From positions 114,220 to 178,219 of the forward strand of contig NZ_WTVQ01000005.1 of NCBI RefSeq assembly GCF_012910955.1: 64,000 nucleotides of DNA. Direction: 5' to 3'. Within the stretch, counting starts at the first letter, position 1, and each line of letters opens with the position of its first letter. A program made the translations under genes and the position numbers. This document shows, in pieces, positions 45,874 to 55,781 of this stretch. This stretch comes from Aromatoleum diolicum (GTDB lineage Bacteria > Pseudomonadota > Gammaproteobacteria > Burkholderiales > Rhodocyclaceae). The notes under the pieces are model-generated. The model was not told the origin of the DNA and made no database searches. It worked only from the letters and a program-made list of their open reading frames with translations.

Positions 45874-48623
45874 ACAGCCTCCTTGCGAGCGACCTTGCGT
45901 ACCGCGACGCGGACGATATCCGAGCCCGAACCGGTCGCATCGGTGAGCTCCATCGACATCGGCGCAATGGTATTCAGGCTCGGCATGCCGAAGTCCTTGG
46001 CGAACGGCGTCGCCCAGTGATCGAACTGCCCGAGGATCACCAGCGTGTCCGGGCGCACGCCCTGTGCCAGCACCGCGTCACCGTAGGTCGCGCCAATGTG
46101 CGAGCGCACCTCGATGCGGTCGCCGTCGGCGATGCCGAGGCTCTTCGCGGTCTTCGCGTTGATGATCACGCCGGTGTGGCCGCGCACGTTCTGCGCGACT
46201 TCGCGCATCAGCGCGATGCTCGCGTTGCCGCCGGTGTGGTACTGCATGCTCTTGGTCGCCAGCAGCCACAGCGGGAAATCCTCGGGCTTGGCGCCGGCAT
46301 TGACGAGTTGCTGCGTCCAGCGGCCCGGCACATCGTGCCATTCAGGCAGCGCGGCGTATTCGGAGAGCTGCTCGTCCCACCAGTGCATCTTCTGCTCGTG
46401 CAGGCGGTTGCCGAGTTCGCGACCGATGCGCAGCAGGCGCTCCTGGTAGGGCATCTCGTAGCGCAGACCCTGTTTTTCCAGCGTCGGCGTCAGATACCAG
46501 TCGAGCTTCGACATCGGTACGGTGTAGAAACCGTGCTCCTTGAACCATTCCAGGTCGTGGGTTTCCCGCCCGTCCGACAGGTGTGCCGACGACGCGCGGC
46601 ACACCGCGTCCCAGATCTCCTCGACACCATGCTCCTGCGCCGGATCGAGGCTGTAATCGTAGTTTGCCGCCTTCAGCGGCGAGCCGCCGCCGGCACCCCG
46701 GTTCAGCGCGTTGTTATAGGCTTCGAGCAAGCCGGTGCGCTTGGCGAGCTGGGTGCTGATCCACGTGAAGTCGCGCGTATCGCCCTGCGGCTCGACCGCC
46801 GGCTGACGCAGCACGACGCCGCGGTGCTCCCAGAACTGTTCGACGAACTTGGTACCGCCAACCTTGATCATCTGCACCGATTCGAGATCGGTCGCCTCGG
46901 GCAGCAACAGGTCGGCGAGGTAGTTGGTCTCGTCGACCGTGTAGGCGAAGCACACGGTGAAGGGGAAGGTCGCAATCGTCTTGACCAGTGCCCCGGTTTC
47001 CCAGAACGAGATCGCCGGGTTCGAGCGATAGACGAACCACACGTCCGGCAGCGTCGGCGCCGGCATCGACCAGTCGCTCGGCAGTTCGCGCTGGAACATC
47101 CACGCCAATTGCGTCGGGCCGAGCGCCTGGCTCCATGCGCTGTTGCCGACGATCGGCACGAGGGTCTTGTGGATGTTGCGCCCCGTCGGCTGGGCCGCCC
47201 AGTGCGCCTTGTCGGTCGCGTTGAAGTGCTGCGACATGAAACCGTCTTCGCCGGCCTTCACGCTCTGGTGGCGGTCGTCGTGCGGACGGTTCAGGCGCAC
47301 CGTCGTGCCGAGCGTGCCGCCCGGGTTTTCGAGCGCGCCCACCAGCACCGCGAGCAGCGTGCGCGCCCAGCAGCATTCGAACGCGCCCCAGCCGTTGTTG
47401 ACCGACTTGCCCAGGGTCACCGCGACCGGACGCAGCGCCAGCGTCTGGCCGTCGATCTCGATGGTCTCGCCGATACCGGCGTTTTCCAGGTATTCGTTGG
47501 CAATGCGGCGGATCGTCTCGGCCGGTACATCACAGATCCCCGCGGCCCATTCCGGCGTGTACTTGCGAATGTGGTCGACGAGCTTGGTGTAAGCGGTCAC
47601 CGCCTCGACCTCGCCCAGCGTCTGACGCGCGTCATCGGCATCGATGCTGATCGCGCCGCTGACGCGGAAGCGCCCCGCCACCGCCGGCACCGCGCCCGGG
47701 GTGTCGAAGGGCACCGCGCGGCCACTCGCCTCGTCCCACAGCAGCGGCTTGGCGCTTTCGGCGTCGCGCAGGTACAACCCGTCCGGCCCGACCAGATACG
47801 GCGACGAGCTGCGGTCGCGCAGGAAGGGCACGTCGAGCTTGTCCAGCCCCTGTTCGCACACCAGCACGTGGATCAGCGCAAACATGAAGGCGGGGTCGGT
47901 CTTGGGCCGGATCGGCACCCATTCGGCCGAACAGGCACCGGTGACCGACAGATGCGGCTCGACCTGCACACGCTTGTAACCGCGAACGCGCGCGTCGGCG
48001 TGACGCGTCACCGCACACGGGCCGCCGGAGGCTTCAACGTTGGAGCCGATCGAGATCACATAGCGCGCATTCGGCGTATCCGCGGCGACGGTGAAAGCGC
48101 GGTGCCAGAATTCACCGTACAAGTGCTCGGAATGCACGCACTTGACGCCCTGACCGGAGCCGAAGCTGTAATCGATCGCCCCCCACGCGGCAAGGAAAGC
48201 CGGGAAGGTGCCCATATACATGCCGGGCGTGCCACCGTGGCCGAAGGTCGCCGCGACGCGCGGCAGGCCCGATTCGTCCAGCAAGCCCTTCGCACGCGTT
48301 GCGGCAAGCTTCTCCGCCAGCATGTCCAGCGCCTCGTCCCAAGAAATCGGCACGAACCCCGGATCCTCATCGCGCCCCTTCTTCGGATTGGTGCGCTTCA
48401 TCGGCTGCAGCACGCGGTGCGGGTTGTAGGTCTTCTGCACCAGACCATAGGCCTTCACGCACACGCGGCCGCGCGCCGGATGCATATCCTCGGCGGCGAA
48501 ATTCGGCTCGACTTCCGTCGCGACGCCATCGACGACCTTGACGGTCATGAAGTCCGGACCGGCAACGCAGTTGTAACAGTAGGTCGGAATTTTCTTGACG
48601 GTTTGCGGCTTGGTAACTGACAT
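45870..48623 (-). CDS. padB: phenylacetyl-CoA:acceptor oxidoreductase, molybdopterin catalytic subunit
   Basis: A 917-residue DMSO-reductase-family molybdoenzyme that oxidises phenylacetyl-CoA to phenylglyoxylate, releasing CoA. The N-terminal cluster motif is C16-x2-C19 with C55 in GRVCVKAYG. The third Cys expected four residues after C19 is Pro23. There is no Tat signal, so the enzyme sits on the cytoplasmic side, as needed for a CoA substrate. Molybdopterin-binding segments include FGHGGTPGMYMG, GSNVEASGGPC and the C-terminal domain around GIADGDRIEVRS. GGGGAGAAC precedes the ATG at 48623. Confidence 0.93.
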   Translation of the reverse strand: MSVTKPQTVKKIPTYCYNCVAGPDFMTVKVVDGVATEVEPNFAAEDMHPARGRVCVKAYGLVQKTYNPHRVLQPMKRTNPKKGRDEDPGFVPISWDEALDMLAEKLAATRAKGLLDESGLPRVAATFGHGGTPGMYMGTFPAFLAAWGAIDYSFGSGQGVKCVHSEHLYGEFWHRAFTVAADTPNARYVISIGSNVEASGGPCAVTRHADARVRGYKRVQVEPHLSVTGACSAEWVPIRPKTDPAFMFALIHVLVCEQGLDKLDVPFLRDRSSSPYLVGPDGLYLRDAESAKPLLWDEASGRAVPFDTPGAVPAVAGRFRVSGAISIDADDARQTLGEVEAVTAYTKLVDHIRKYTPEWAAGICDVPAETIRRIANEYLENAGIGETIEIDGQTLALRPVAVTLGKSVNNGWGAFECCWARTLLAVLVGALENPGGTLGTTVRLNRPHDDRHQSVKAGEDGFMSQHFNATDKAHWAAQPTGRNIHKTLVPIVGNSAWSQALGPTQLAWMFQRELPSDWSMPAPTLPDVWFVYRSNPAISFWETGALVKTIATFPFTVCFAYTVDETNYLADLLLPEATDLESVQMIKVGGTKFVEQFWEHRGVVLRQPAVEPQGDTRDFTWISTQLAKRTGLLEAYNNALNRGAGGGSPLKAANYDYSLDPAQEHGVEEIWDAVCRASSAHLSDGRETHDLEWFKEHGFYTVPMSKLDWYLTPTLEKQGLRYEMPYQERLLRIGRELGNRLHEQKMHWWDEQLSEYAALPEWHDVPGRWTQQLVNAGAKPEDFPLWLLATKSMQYHTGGNASIALMREVAQNVRGHTGVIINAKTAKSLGIADGDRIEVRSHIGATYGDAVLAQGVRPDTLVILGQFDHWATPFAKDFGMPSLNTIAPMSMELTDATGSGSDIVRVAVRKVARKEAV

Positions 48624-48636
48624 GTTCTCCCCTGCC

Positions 48637-49455
48637 TCAATGAACACGTTCGGGGTGCGAATACACGCTGTGCCGTTCGCCGCGCGTGAAACCGATCAGC
48701 GTGACACCGGCCGCCTGCGCCACCCGCACCGCCATGCCGGTCGGCGCGGAGACTGCGGCAACGACCGCGATACCGACCGCGGCCGCCTTCTGCACGATTT
48801 CGTAGCTCGCGCGACTGGTCATCAACACGAAGCCGTCGCCGAAGGATTTGCGCTGTGCGGCGACTGCACCGATCAGCTTGTCGAGTGCGTTGTGCCGGCC
48901 GACGTCCTCACGTACCAGTTCGACCGCGCCGTCAAAACGGCACCAGGCCGCTGCATGGACCGCGCCCGTCAGGTGGAACAGGTGCTGCATGGTCTGAAGT
49001 TCGGACTGTGCACGCAGCAGCGCGCCCGCCTCGAGTGCGCCGGAGACGCCGATCGTCGCGATCGGCCGACAAGCCATCTGATCGAGACTCTCGACACCAC
49101 AGATGCCACAGCCGGTGCGCCCCGTCATCGCGCGGCGCCGCTCACGCATCCCGGCGAAACGCTCGCCGGCGAGGTGCATCTGCACTTCCCTGCCGTGGGC
49201 ATGCTCGACCACTTCGATGTCGTAGATCTCGCGCGCATCCCCGACGATGCCTTCGCTCAGGCTGAAGCCGACCGCGAAGTCTTCCAGATCCTGCGGGGTG
49301 CTCATCATCACCGCGTGCGAGAAGCCGTTGTACACCAAGGCCACCGGGACCTCTTCGGCCACCATGTCCTCGGTGTGGGTGGTGCCGCTACCCACCCATC
49401 GATCCACGCCGTACCTGCCGTGTGCATCTGCCACTGAAGCCGCACCGTGTTGCAT
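48637..49455 (-). CDS. fdhD: FdhD sulfurtransferase for molybdenum cofactor
   Basis: A 272-residue protein of the FdhD family, which passes sulfur from IscS to Mo-bis-PGD cofactors. The catalytic pair is in TGCGICGVES near residue 118, and REDVGRHNALDKLIG and FTRGERHSVYS are family signatures. It is best known for formate dehydrogenase, but no such gene lies here. As first gene of the pad unit, 13 bases ahead of padB, it probably matures PadB. The ATG at 49455 has GAGGTG upstream. Confidence 0.92.
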   Translation of the reverse strand: MQHGAASVADAHGRYGVDRWVGSGTTHTEDMVAEEVPVALVYNGFSHAVMMSTPQDLEDFAVGFSLSEGIVGDAREIYDIEVVEHAHGREVQMHLAGERFAGMRERRRAMTGRTGCGICGVESLDQMACRPIATIGVSGALEAGALLRAQSELQTMQHLFHLTGAVHAAAWCRFDGAVELVREDVGRHNALDKLIGAVAAQRKSFGDGFVLMTSRASYEIVQKAAAVGIAVVAAVSAPTGMAVRVAQAAGVTLIGFTRGERHSVYSHPERVH

Positions 49456-49525
49456 CGCCCACCTCGCCAACCGGTTTCATCGGGTCCGCCGGAGTCCGGC
49501 ACGCCAACCACGATGTCTTGGACTA

Positions 49526-49554
49526 ACGATACAAATTACTAGGTCAATAGTCAA
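49526..49554 (-). promoter_or_regulatory. candidate sigma70 promoter of fdhD-pad unit
   Basis: On the minus strand TTGACT (49554-49549) and TATCGT (49531-49526) are separated by exactly 17 bases, predicting a start near 49519, about 64 bases before the fdhD ATG. Confidence 0.6.
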
Positions 49555-49566
49555 TGTTTTTGTATC
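49528..49566. promoter_or_regulatory. inverted repeat over pad promoter, candidate operator
   Basis: GATACAAA (49528-49535) and TTTGTATC (49559-49566) form a perfect 8-bp inverted repeat with centres 31 bp apart, about three helical turns. The left arm overlaps the -10 and the right arm lies just upstream of the -35. On the minus strand the right arm reads TGTGATACAAA, whose TGTGAT start recalls E. coli PaaX sites. Repression by the divergent PaaX-type gene is the simplest reading (inference). Confidence 0.5.
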
Positions 49567-49583
49567 ACATTTAATTCAATTGT

Positions 49584-49597
49584 TTGACCTACATCAA
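49584..49597. promoter_or_regulatory. FNR-type box upstream of pad promoter
   Basis: TTGAC-CTAC-ATCAA differs by one base from the FNR consensus TTGAT-N4-ATCAA. Its centre is 71.5 bases upstream of the predicted start, a position used by class I FNR/CRP activation. FNR-like AcpR activates anaerobic aromatic genes in Azoarcus, so anaerobic activation is plausible. Confidence 0.55.
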
Positions 49598-49744
49598 TCT
49601 TCACGCGAGTACCATGCCGGAACTCCGCGCCTGCGCCGGCCGGCATCGTTTCGCAAGCTTGGGACATGGCGTTAGAATCGGATCACAACCCCTCTCCAAC
49701 ACAAACGCCGGCTTGCCCGGGCGCACAAAAACGGTGTCAGAACA

Positions 49745-50701
49745 ATGAAAAGCCGTTTCATCGAGCAGTGGATCAGCGACTACCTGGCCGAGCATCGGGT
49801 CCGTGCCAACTCGCTCATCATCACGATTTATGGTGACTTCATCGCGCCGCACGGCGGCACGGTGTGGCTCGGCAGCTTCATCCGGCTGGTCGAGCCGCTG
49901 GGGCTCAACGAGCGCATGGTGCGCACCAGCGTGTATCGCCTGTCGCAGGACACCTGGCTGCAGTCGGAACAGATCGGGCGCAAGAGCTATTACAGCCTGA
50001 CGGCATCCGGCCGGCGGCGCTTCGAGCACGCCTACCGACGCATCTACGACGCGCCGCAGGACACCTGGAACGGTGAATGGCAGATGGTGCTGCTGCCCTC
50101 GACACTCTCCTCGCCGCAACGCGACACGCTGCGCAAGGAGCTCTCATGGGCAGGCTATGGCAGTGTCGCGCCGGGCGTGCTGGCGCACCCCTCGTCCGAC
50201 ACCGCAACGCTGATCGAAATCCTTCAGGACACCGAAACGCAGGACAAGGTGGTGTCGATGAGCGCCCGCAACATCGGCGTACTGTCGAACCAGCCACTAC
50301 AGGATTTCGCGCGCGAATGCTGGAACCTCGAAGCCATCGAGGCCGCATATCGCGAATTTTCCGAGCGCATGCGCCCGGTGTTGCGCTCCTTGCGCGGCAC
50401 GCGCAACCTCGATCCCGAGCAATGTTTTCTCGTGCAGACGCTGACCATGCACGAGTTCCGCCGTGCGCTGCTGCACGACCCCAAGCTGCCGACGCAACTC
50501 ATGCCGAGCGACTGGAGCGGCGCCGCGGCACGCGCGCTGTGCGGCGATATCTACCGACTCACCTATCGCCTGTCGCAACAGCACCTGATGGCAGTCTGCG
50601 AGACGCCGAGCGGCGCGTTGCCCGCCGCGGCGCCGTATTTCTACCAGCGCTTCGGCGGACTCGAGCGCGAATCCGCCGCGCCGGAACTGACTGCGGGCTG
50701 A
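49745..50701 (+). CDS. PaaX-family transcriptional regulator
   Basis: A 318-residue protein of the PaaX family, repressors that respond to phenylacetyl-CoA. The N-terminal winged-helix region is SLIITIYGDFIAPHGG...LGSFIRLVEPLGLNERMVRTSVYRL, followed by GRKSYYSLTASGRRRFE and the C-terminal ligand domain. It is divergent from fdhD-pad, with 289 bases between start codons holding the promoter elements described. Phenylacetyl-CoA is both the pathway intermediate and the known effector of PaaX, so control of the pad unit is likely. Confidence 0.9.
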   Translation: MKSRFIEQWISDYLAEHRVRANSLIITIYGDFIAPHGGTVWLGSFIRLVEPLGLNERMVRTSVYRLSQDTWLQSEQIGRKSYYSLTASGRRRFEHAYRRIYDAPQDTWNGEWQMVLLPSTLSSPQRDTLRKELSWAGYGSVAPGVLAHPSSDTATLIEILQDTETQDKVVSMSARNIGVLSNQPLQDFARECWNLEAIEAAYREFSERMRPVLRSLRGTRNLDPEQCFLVQTLTMHEFRRALLHDPKLPTQLMPSDWSGAAARALCGDIYRLTYRLSQQHLMAVCETPSGALPAAAPYFYQRFGGLERESAAPELTAG

Positions 50702-50729
50702 ACCGCAAGGTCTGCACTACAGCGGTGAC

Positions 50730-51852
<1,123 letters not shown>

Positions 51853-51854
51853 GA

Positions 51855-53582
51855 TCAGCTCCACTGGGTGATTTGTTCGACGATGGCGCCGGGACGAACC
51901 GACAGCGGTCCGGGTTGATGCAGTGCCTTGACCTGGCGCGGCAGGTCGTACTGCGCACGCAGATAGCGATAAAACTGCCCGCTGTGCGACTGCTCGACGA
52001 CCAGGATCCGACTCACGCCAGCCAGTGCACGTTCGAACTTCTCGGGCTGCACCGGCGAGATCAGCCGCACGGCGACGAGCTTCACGGCACGCCCTTCGCT
52101 GCGCAGGCGCTCCAGCGCTTCGCGCGCCGGTCCCGCACTCGACCCCCAGGTCACGATCGCGGTATCCGCATCCTCGTCGCCACTGATGTCGGCCCAGTGG
52201 TCGCCGTAGTTGTAGCCGGTGAGCTTGCGCAGCCGCTTGTCGAGTTGCGCCTGGTGGTCGGACGCCTGCGACGACGGCGTGCCGGTCTCGTTGTGCTCCA
52301 GTCCATCCGCCGTATACGTAAACCCCGCCATGCCGGGCACCGCCATCGGCGACACCCCCGACGGCGTGTTCGCGTAGCGCTTGTACTGCACACCCGCCTC
52401 CAGCGCCGCCGGCTTCTCGCGCTGGCCCATGAAGGCGATCGCGGCCGAGCGCGAAATCACCGCGCGCGCCTGCCCCATCGCCTGGTCGGTCAGCACGATT
52501 GCCGGTGTCTGCAGCATCTCCGCGAGATGCACCGCCCACTGGGTCGTAAACAGGCAGTCGGCAACCGAGGTCGGCGCCAGCACCAGGTGCGGCGCATCGC
52601 CGTGCAGGCCATATACCGCGATATTCAGGTCGCTTTGCTCGGACTTGGTCGCAATGCCGGTCGAAGGCCCGACGCGCATCACATCCACCACCACGATCGG
52701 CACTTCCGCCGCCACTGCGAGACCGAGCGACTCCGTCATCAGCGCCAGACCCGGGCCCGAGGTCGCCGTCAGCGACGGCACACCACCGTACGAGCCGCCG
52801 ATGATCTGGTTGATCGACGCCAATTCGTCCTCGGCCTGCACCAGCACGCCACCGACTTTCGGCAACGCCGGCGCCAGCCATTCCAGCACCTCGGTTGCCG
52901 GCGTGATCGGATAGGCCGCGACGAAACGCACGCCGCCACGCAGCGCACCCATGCCGGTTGCCTCGTTGCCGGTGATGCTCCAGCGCTCGCTGCTACCGGC
53001 CTTCGTCGCCGCCAGCCTCGGCACCGCCGGGAAAGTCGCCGCCGCCTCGACACCGGCGCGGAAGGCCGCGATGCTTGCAGCGATCGCGTCCTCGCCCTTG
53101 CGCTTGAGGTTATCGCGCAGCACTTCCAGCACCACGTCTTCGGTCAGACCGATCATCGCCGCGATCGCACCGAACGCGATCATGTTCGGACGTCCACCCG
53201 GAACACCCTTGGCGAGCGCCTTCATCGGCAGATCGACACGCTGCGCACCCATGCGCACGATGGATTCGGGCGCCTCGCCCTCGCCCGGGTCGCCGATCAG
53301 CAAGCTGTCGGGGCCCAGCGGGATTTCCGCCGCGAAGCGATTGAGGTTCTGCCAATCGATGGCGACAAGGAAATGGAAACGGTCGTCATGCGACGAAACC
53401 GGCTCGGTCCCCAGGCGGATCATCACTGCCGCCTCGCCGCCGCGAATCTGCGGCCCCGACGAGCGGGTCATGTACGCGTACCAGCCCGACTTGGCCGCAG
53501 CCTCCAGCAACAGACTGCCGGCGGTCACTACCCCCGCTCCGCCGTTGCCCGCAATCACCAGTGAAACCGTTTGCCCGCTCAT
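51855..53582 (-). CDS. korA: 2-oxoglutarate:ferredoxin oxidoreductase, fused gamma-alpha subunit
   Basis: A 575-residue fusion. Residues 1-190 are the gamma domain (SLVIAGNGGAGVVTAGSLLLEAA) and residues from about 205 the alpha domain (GNEATGMGALRGG...AAYPITPATEVLEWLA). The enzyme uses the citric acid cycle intermediate to make reduced ferredoxin, needed to drive the dearomatising benzoyl-CoA reductase. It is the first gene of korA-korB-fdx and is divergent from a MarR gene. Confidence 0.92.
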   Translation of the reverse strand: MSGQTVSLVIAGNGGAGVVTAGSLLLEAAAKSGWYAYMTRSSGPQIRGGEAAVMIRLGTEPVSSHDDRFHFLVAIDWQNLNRFAAEIPLGPDSLLIGDPGEGEAPESIVRMGAQRVDLPMKALAKGVPGGRPNMIAFGAIAAMIGLTEDVVLEVLRDNLKRKGEDAIAASIAAFRAGVEAAATFPAVPRLAATKAGSSERWSITGNEATGMGALRGGVRFVAAYPITPATEVLEWLAPALPKVGGVLVQAEDELASINQIIGGSYGGVPSLTATSGPGLALMTESLGLAVAAEVPIVVVDVMRVGPSTGIATKSEQSDLNIAVYGLHGDAPHLVLAPTSVADCLFTTQWAVHLAEMLQTPAIVLTDQAMGQARAVISRSAAIAFMGQREKPAALEAGVQYKRYANTPSGVSPMAVPGMAGFTYTADGLEHNETGTPSSQASDHQAQLDKRLRKLTGYNYGDHWADISGDEDADTAIVTWGSSAGPAREALERLRSEGRAVKLVAVRLISPVQPEKFERALAGVSRILVVEQSHSGQFYRYLRAQYDLPRQVKALHQPGPLSVRPGAIVEQITQWS

Positions 53583-53641
53583 CCGCCCCTCCGTCTTTAC
53601 CGACTGGAATTGGCGCGCATCTCACGCGCCTCGATGGACGA

Positions 53642-53670
53642 AATCTAGCAACGCATTTGCTTCCTGTCAA
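53642..53670 (-). promoter_or_regulatory. sigma70 promoter of kor operon
   Basis: TTGACA (53670-53665, perfect -35), a 17-base spacer and TAGATT (53647-53642) lie 60 bases upstream of korA. It is among the best promoter matches in the window. Confidence 0.75.
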
Positions 53671-53678
53671 ATGATTTG
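53654..53678. promoter_or_regulatory. palindromic operator overlapping kor -35
   Basis: CATTTG-N8-CAAATG (53654-53673) and the adjoining perfect palindrome CAAATGATTTG (53668-53678) overlap the -35 and spacer of the kor promoter. The position suits repression by the divergent MarR-type regulator. Confidence 0.55.
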
Positions 53679-53752
53679 TCTTCCACTATTTTTATCATCG
53701 TTTGACCGGCATACTTGGGACACCCAACGTTTTGTATTACCGCAGATATTCC

Positions 53753-54214
53753 ATGACGCAAAAAAAATCGACTGAAAAGAAAGGCCTCGACTACGGCATG
53801 CTTCCGGGGCTGGCCGGCTACCAGCTGCGACTGGCGCAGATCGCGATCTTTCGCGACTTCTCCGAAGCGCTTGGCGAGTACGACGTCACGCCCGGCCTGT
53901 TCGGCATCCTCGTCATCATCGAAGCCAACGCCGGCCTCAAGCAGACCGAACTCGCGCGCGCCGCACACCTCGACCGCTCGACGGTAGTTTCCGTGATCGA
54001 CAACCTGGAACGCCGCAGCCTGGTCGAACGCCGCGCCGCCGAGAACGACCGGCGCTCCAATTCGCTGGTGCTGACCGCCGACGGCGCAGCGCTGCTCAAG
54101 AAGCTCAAGCGCCGCGTCGTCGATCACGAGAAGCGTCTGGTGGAGCACCTGACGGAAGAAGAGCGCGGCACGCTCGTGACGCTGTTGCAGAAGATATTTC
54201 CCGAACACCGCTGA
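53753..54214 (+). CDS. MarR-family transcriptional regulator
   Basis: A 153-residue winged-helix protein. The recognition region is KQTELARAAHLDRSTVVSVIDNLERRSLVERRAAENDRRSNSLVLT, with the DRR wing motif typical of MarR. The N-terminus MTQKKSTEKKGLDYG is charged. It is divergent from korA with palindromic sites in between, so it likely controls korAB-fdx and itself, possibly in response to an aromatic CoA-thioester or acid. The effector is unknown. Confidence 0.9.
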   Translation: MTQKKSTEKKGLDYGMLPGLAGYQLRLAQIAIFRDFSEALGEYDVTPGLFGILVIIEANAGLKQTELARAAHLDRSTVVSVIDNLERRSLVERRAAENDRRSNSLVLTADGAALLKKLKRRVVDHEKRLVEHLTEEERGTLVTLLQKIFPEHR

Positions 54215-54319
54215 GCGCCCGCGCCGCCCGCGGCCTGCCACGTCATGGCGTGGTGACTTCGTCAATGCACCGGCCGGCAAAATCCACCGGCTAAAACCTC
54301 ATTTCCGGGAGAACCCGAG

Positions 54320-54772
54320 ATGTCAGCACATGCATCAACCATCGAGTGGACACGCGCAGTCAATCCTGGCGATGCGACCACCTATTCGCGCAATCACGTC
54401 GCCACCCTGGGCGCCGGGCAGAAAATCGCCATGTCGGCGTCGGCCGATTTCAAGGGCGACCCGCAATGCGCTGATCCCGAACAGATGGTGGTCAGCGCGC
54501 TGGCAAGTTGCCACATGCTGTTCTTCCTGGCGATCGCCGAGCTGAAGGGCTTCCCCGTCGAGCACTACACCGATCACCCGGTAGGGCATCTCGAGAAGAC
54601 CGACAAGGGCCTCGCCATCACGCGCATCGTGCTCGCGCCGCGCGTCACCTTCGGCCAGGGCAAGCAGCCCGATGCCGATACCCTCGCGCAGATTCACGCC
54701 AGCGCGCACAAACGCTGTTTCATCGCCAATTCGCTGACGGCCGAAGTCAGCCTCGACCTCGGAACGGCCTGA
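54320..54772 (+). CDS. OsmC-family peroxiredoxin-like protein
   Basis: A 150-residue OsmC/YhfA-like protein. The two redox Cys are in VVSALASCHMLFFLAIAE (about residue 59) and AHKRCFIANSL (about residue 134). OsmC proteins reduce organic hydroperoxides. GGGAGAACCCGAG precedes the ATG. It follows the marR-like gene by 105 bases and may be co-transcribed. A link to aromatic metabolism is not evident from sequence. Confidence 0.9.
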   Translation: MSAHASTIEWTRAVNPGDATTYSRNHVATLGAGQKIAMSASADFKGDPQCADPEQMVVSALASCHMLFFLAIAELKGFPVEHYTDHPVGHLEKTDKGLAITRIVLAPRVTFGQGKQPDADTLAQIHASAHKRCFIANSLTAEVSLDLGTA

Positions 54773-54784
54773 CTCAGCGAGCAC

Positions 54785-54813
54785 TCCCGGCGCGCAGCGT
54801 TGCCGCGCCGGGA
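54785..54813. terminator. bidirectional hairpin at convergent ends
   Basis: TCCCGGCGCG/CGCGCCGGGA, a perfect 10-bp stem with a 9-base loop, lies between the stops of the OsmC gene and the outer-membrane protein gene. No long T-tract follows, but position and strength suit transcript ends on both strands. Confidence 0.6.
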
Positions 54814-54820
54814 CTGTCGT

Positions 54821-55750
54821 TCAGAACGGCAACACCAGCTTGAACCACGCCTTGTCGCCACGGAAACGGTTCTCGGCTTCCGTTTCGTGGTGCCACTGCG
54901 CGATGAACATCGTGCCGTTCTTGTTCGTATAGCTCAGACTCGGGCCGATCGCGAACACCTCGCCCTTGCGCCCCCTTGACCACAGCCCGTCGATCGCCGG
55001 CAGCGTGTCGCCTTCGAGCTTGTCGTTGGTCGTCTGCTTAAGGTAATAACCCGCGAGGCCCACTGCCCACGGCCCGAAGTGCTTGCCGACCACGTAGTCC
55101 ATGTGGAAGTCGTCACCGGACTCGTAGTCCATCTTCGGCATGCCCGGCGCCAGGCGGAAGTCCTTGTTCTTGCGCTTGATGTTGTACATGAACTTGCCCG
55201 ACACCTCCCAACCGGAGTCGGACATCCAGGTCATCGCGAAGATCGGCTCGACGCTCCAGTAGTTCGTGCCGATGCTCTGGCGCGGGTCGCCGGACTTGTA
55301 CTTGCCGGTCGGCAGATTGAAGTCGAGCGCGACGGTCCAGTGCAGGTTCGGCGTGTGCCACGCGATGATGACCGGGTTGAAGGTGATGTCGCCAAGGCCG
55401 GTCACGGTCTTGCTGTCGCCGCCGAGCTTCACCTTCTGATGCACCACCGGCACGATCAGGTGCATGCCCCAGTCGCCCCCGAGGATCTTGGTGTCCGTCA
55501 TCTTGATGAAGCGCATCGCGTCGAACCATGCATCAACCTCGGCGCCCGGCACCTTGTCGCCATCGCCGTCGCGCAGCTTGCCGCCGTAGTGGCCGAAGTA
55601 GTTCAGAAAGTAGTTGCCCGGCGGCGGTACCGCACCGGCGAGCCAGCTTTCCGCGCCGTTCGGGTACTGGTCGCCGCCCTCTTTCGCCAGCGCATTGCCG
55701 GCGAGCAGCCCCGCCAGCGCCACGGCAACGGTGATCCGTCTGATTTTCAT
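54821..55750 (-). CDS. outer-membrane channel, phenol-degradation MetA family
   Basis: A 309-residue exported beta-barrel protein. A signal peptide (ending NALA near residue 22) precedes many alternating strands such as WTVALDFNLPTGKYKSG and GWEVSGKFMYNIKRKN, ending in Phe (KLVLPF) as outer-membrane proteins do. The family (MetA-pathway of phenol degradation) is linked with uptake of hydrophobic aromatics. It is the last gene of the p-cresol operon, 31 bases after the aldehyde dehydrogenase gene. Confidence 0.87.
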   Translation of the reverse strand: MKIRRITVAVALAGLLAGNALAKEGGDQYPNGAESWLAGAVPPPGNYFLNYFGHYGGKLRDGDGDKVPGAEVDAWFDAMRFIKMTDTKILGGDWGMHLIVPVVHQKVKLGGDSKTVTGLGDITFNPVIIAWHTPNLHWTVALDFNLPTGKYKSGDPRQSIGTNYWSVEPIFAMTWMSDSGWEVSGKFMYNIKRKNKDFRLAPGMPKMDYESGDDFHMDYVVGKHFGPWAVGLAGYYLKQTTNDKLEGDTLPAIDGLWSRGRKGEVFAIGPSLSYTNKNGTMFIAQWHHETEAENRFRGDKAWFKLVLPF

Positions 55751-55781
55751 AGGTGCTCCCTGATATTCAATTCGTCGCGCT

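Noticed and set aside
45483..48620. 1045-codon open frame on the plus strand
   Set aside because: It is antisense to padB and padC, is Arg/His-rich with no family motifs, and arises from GC-rich codon bias.
51853..52881. long upstream extension of korB
   Set aside because: It runs inside korA in another frame; the ATG at 51852 is two bases after the korA stop and gives the standard N-terminus.
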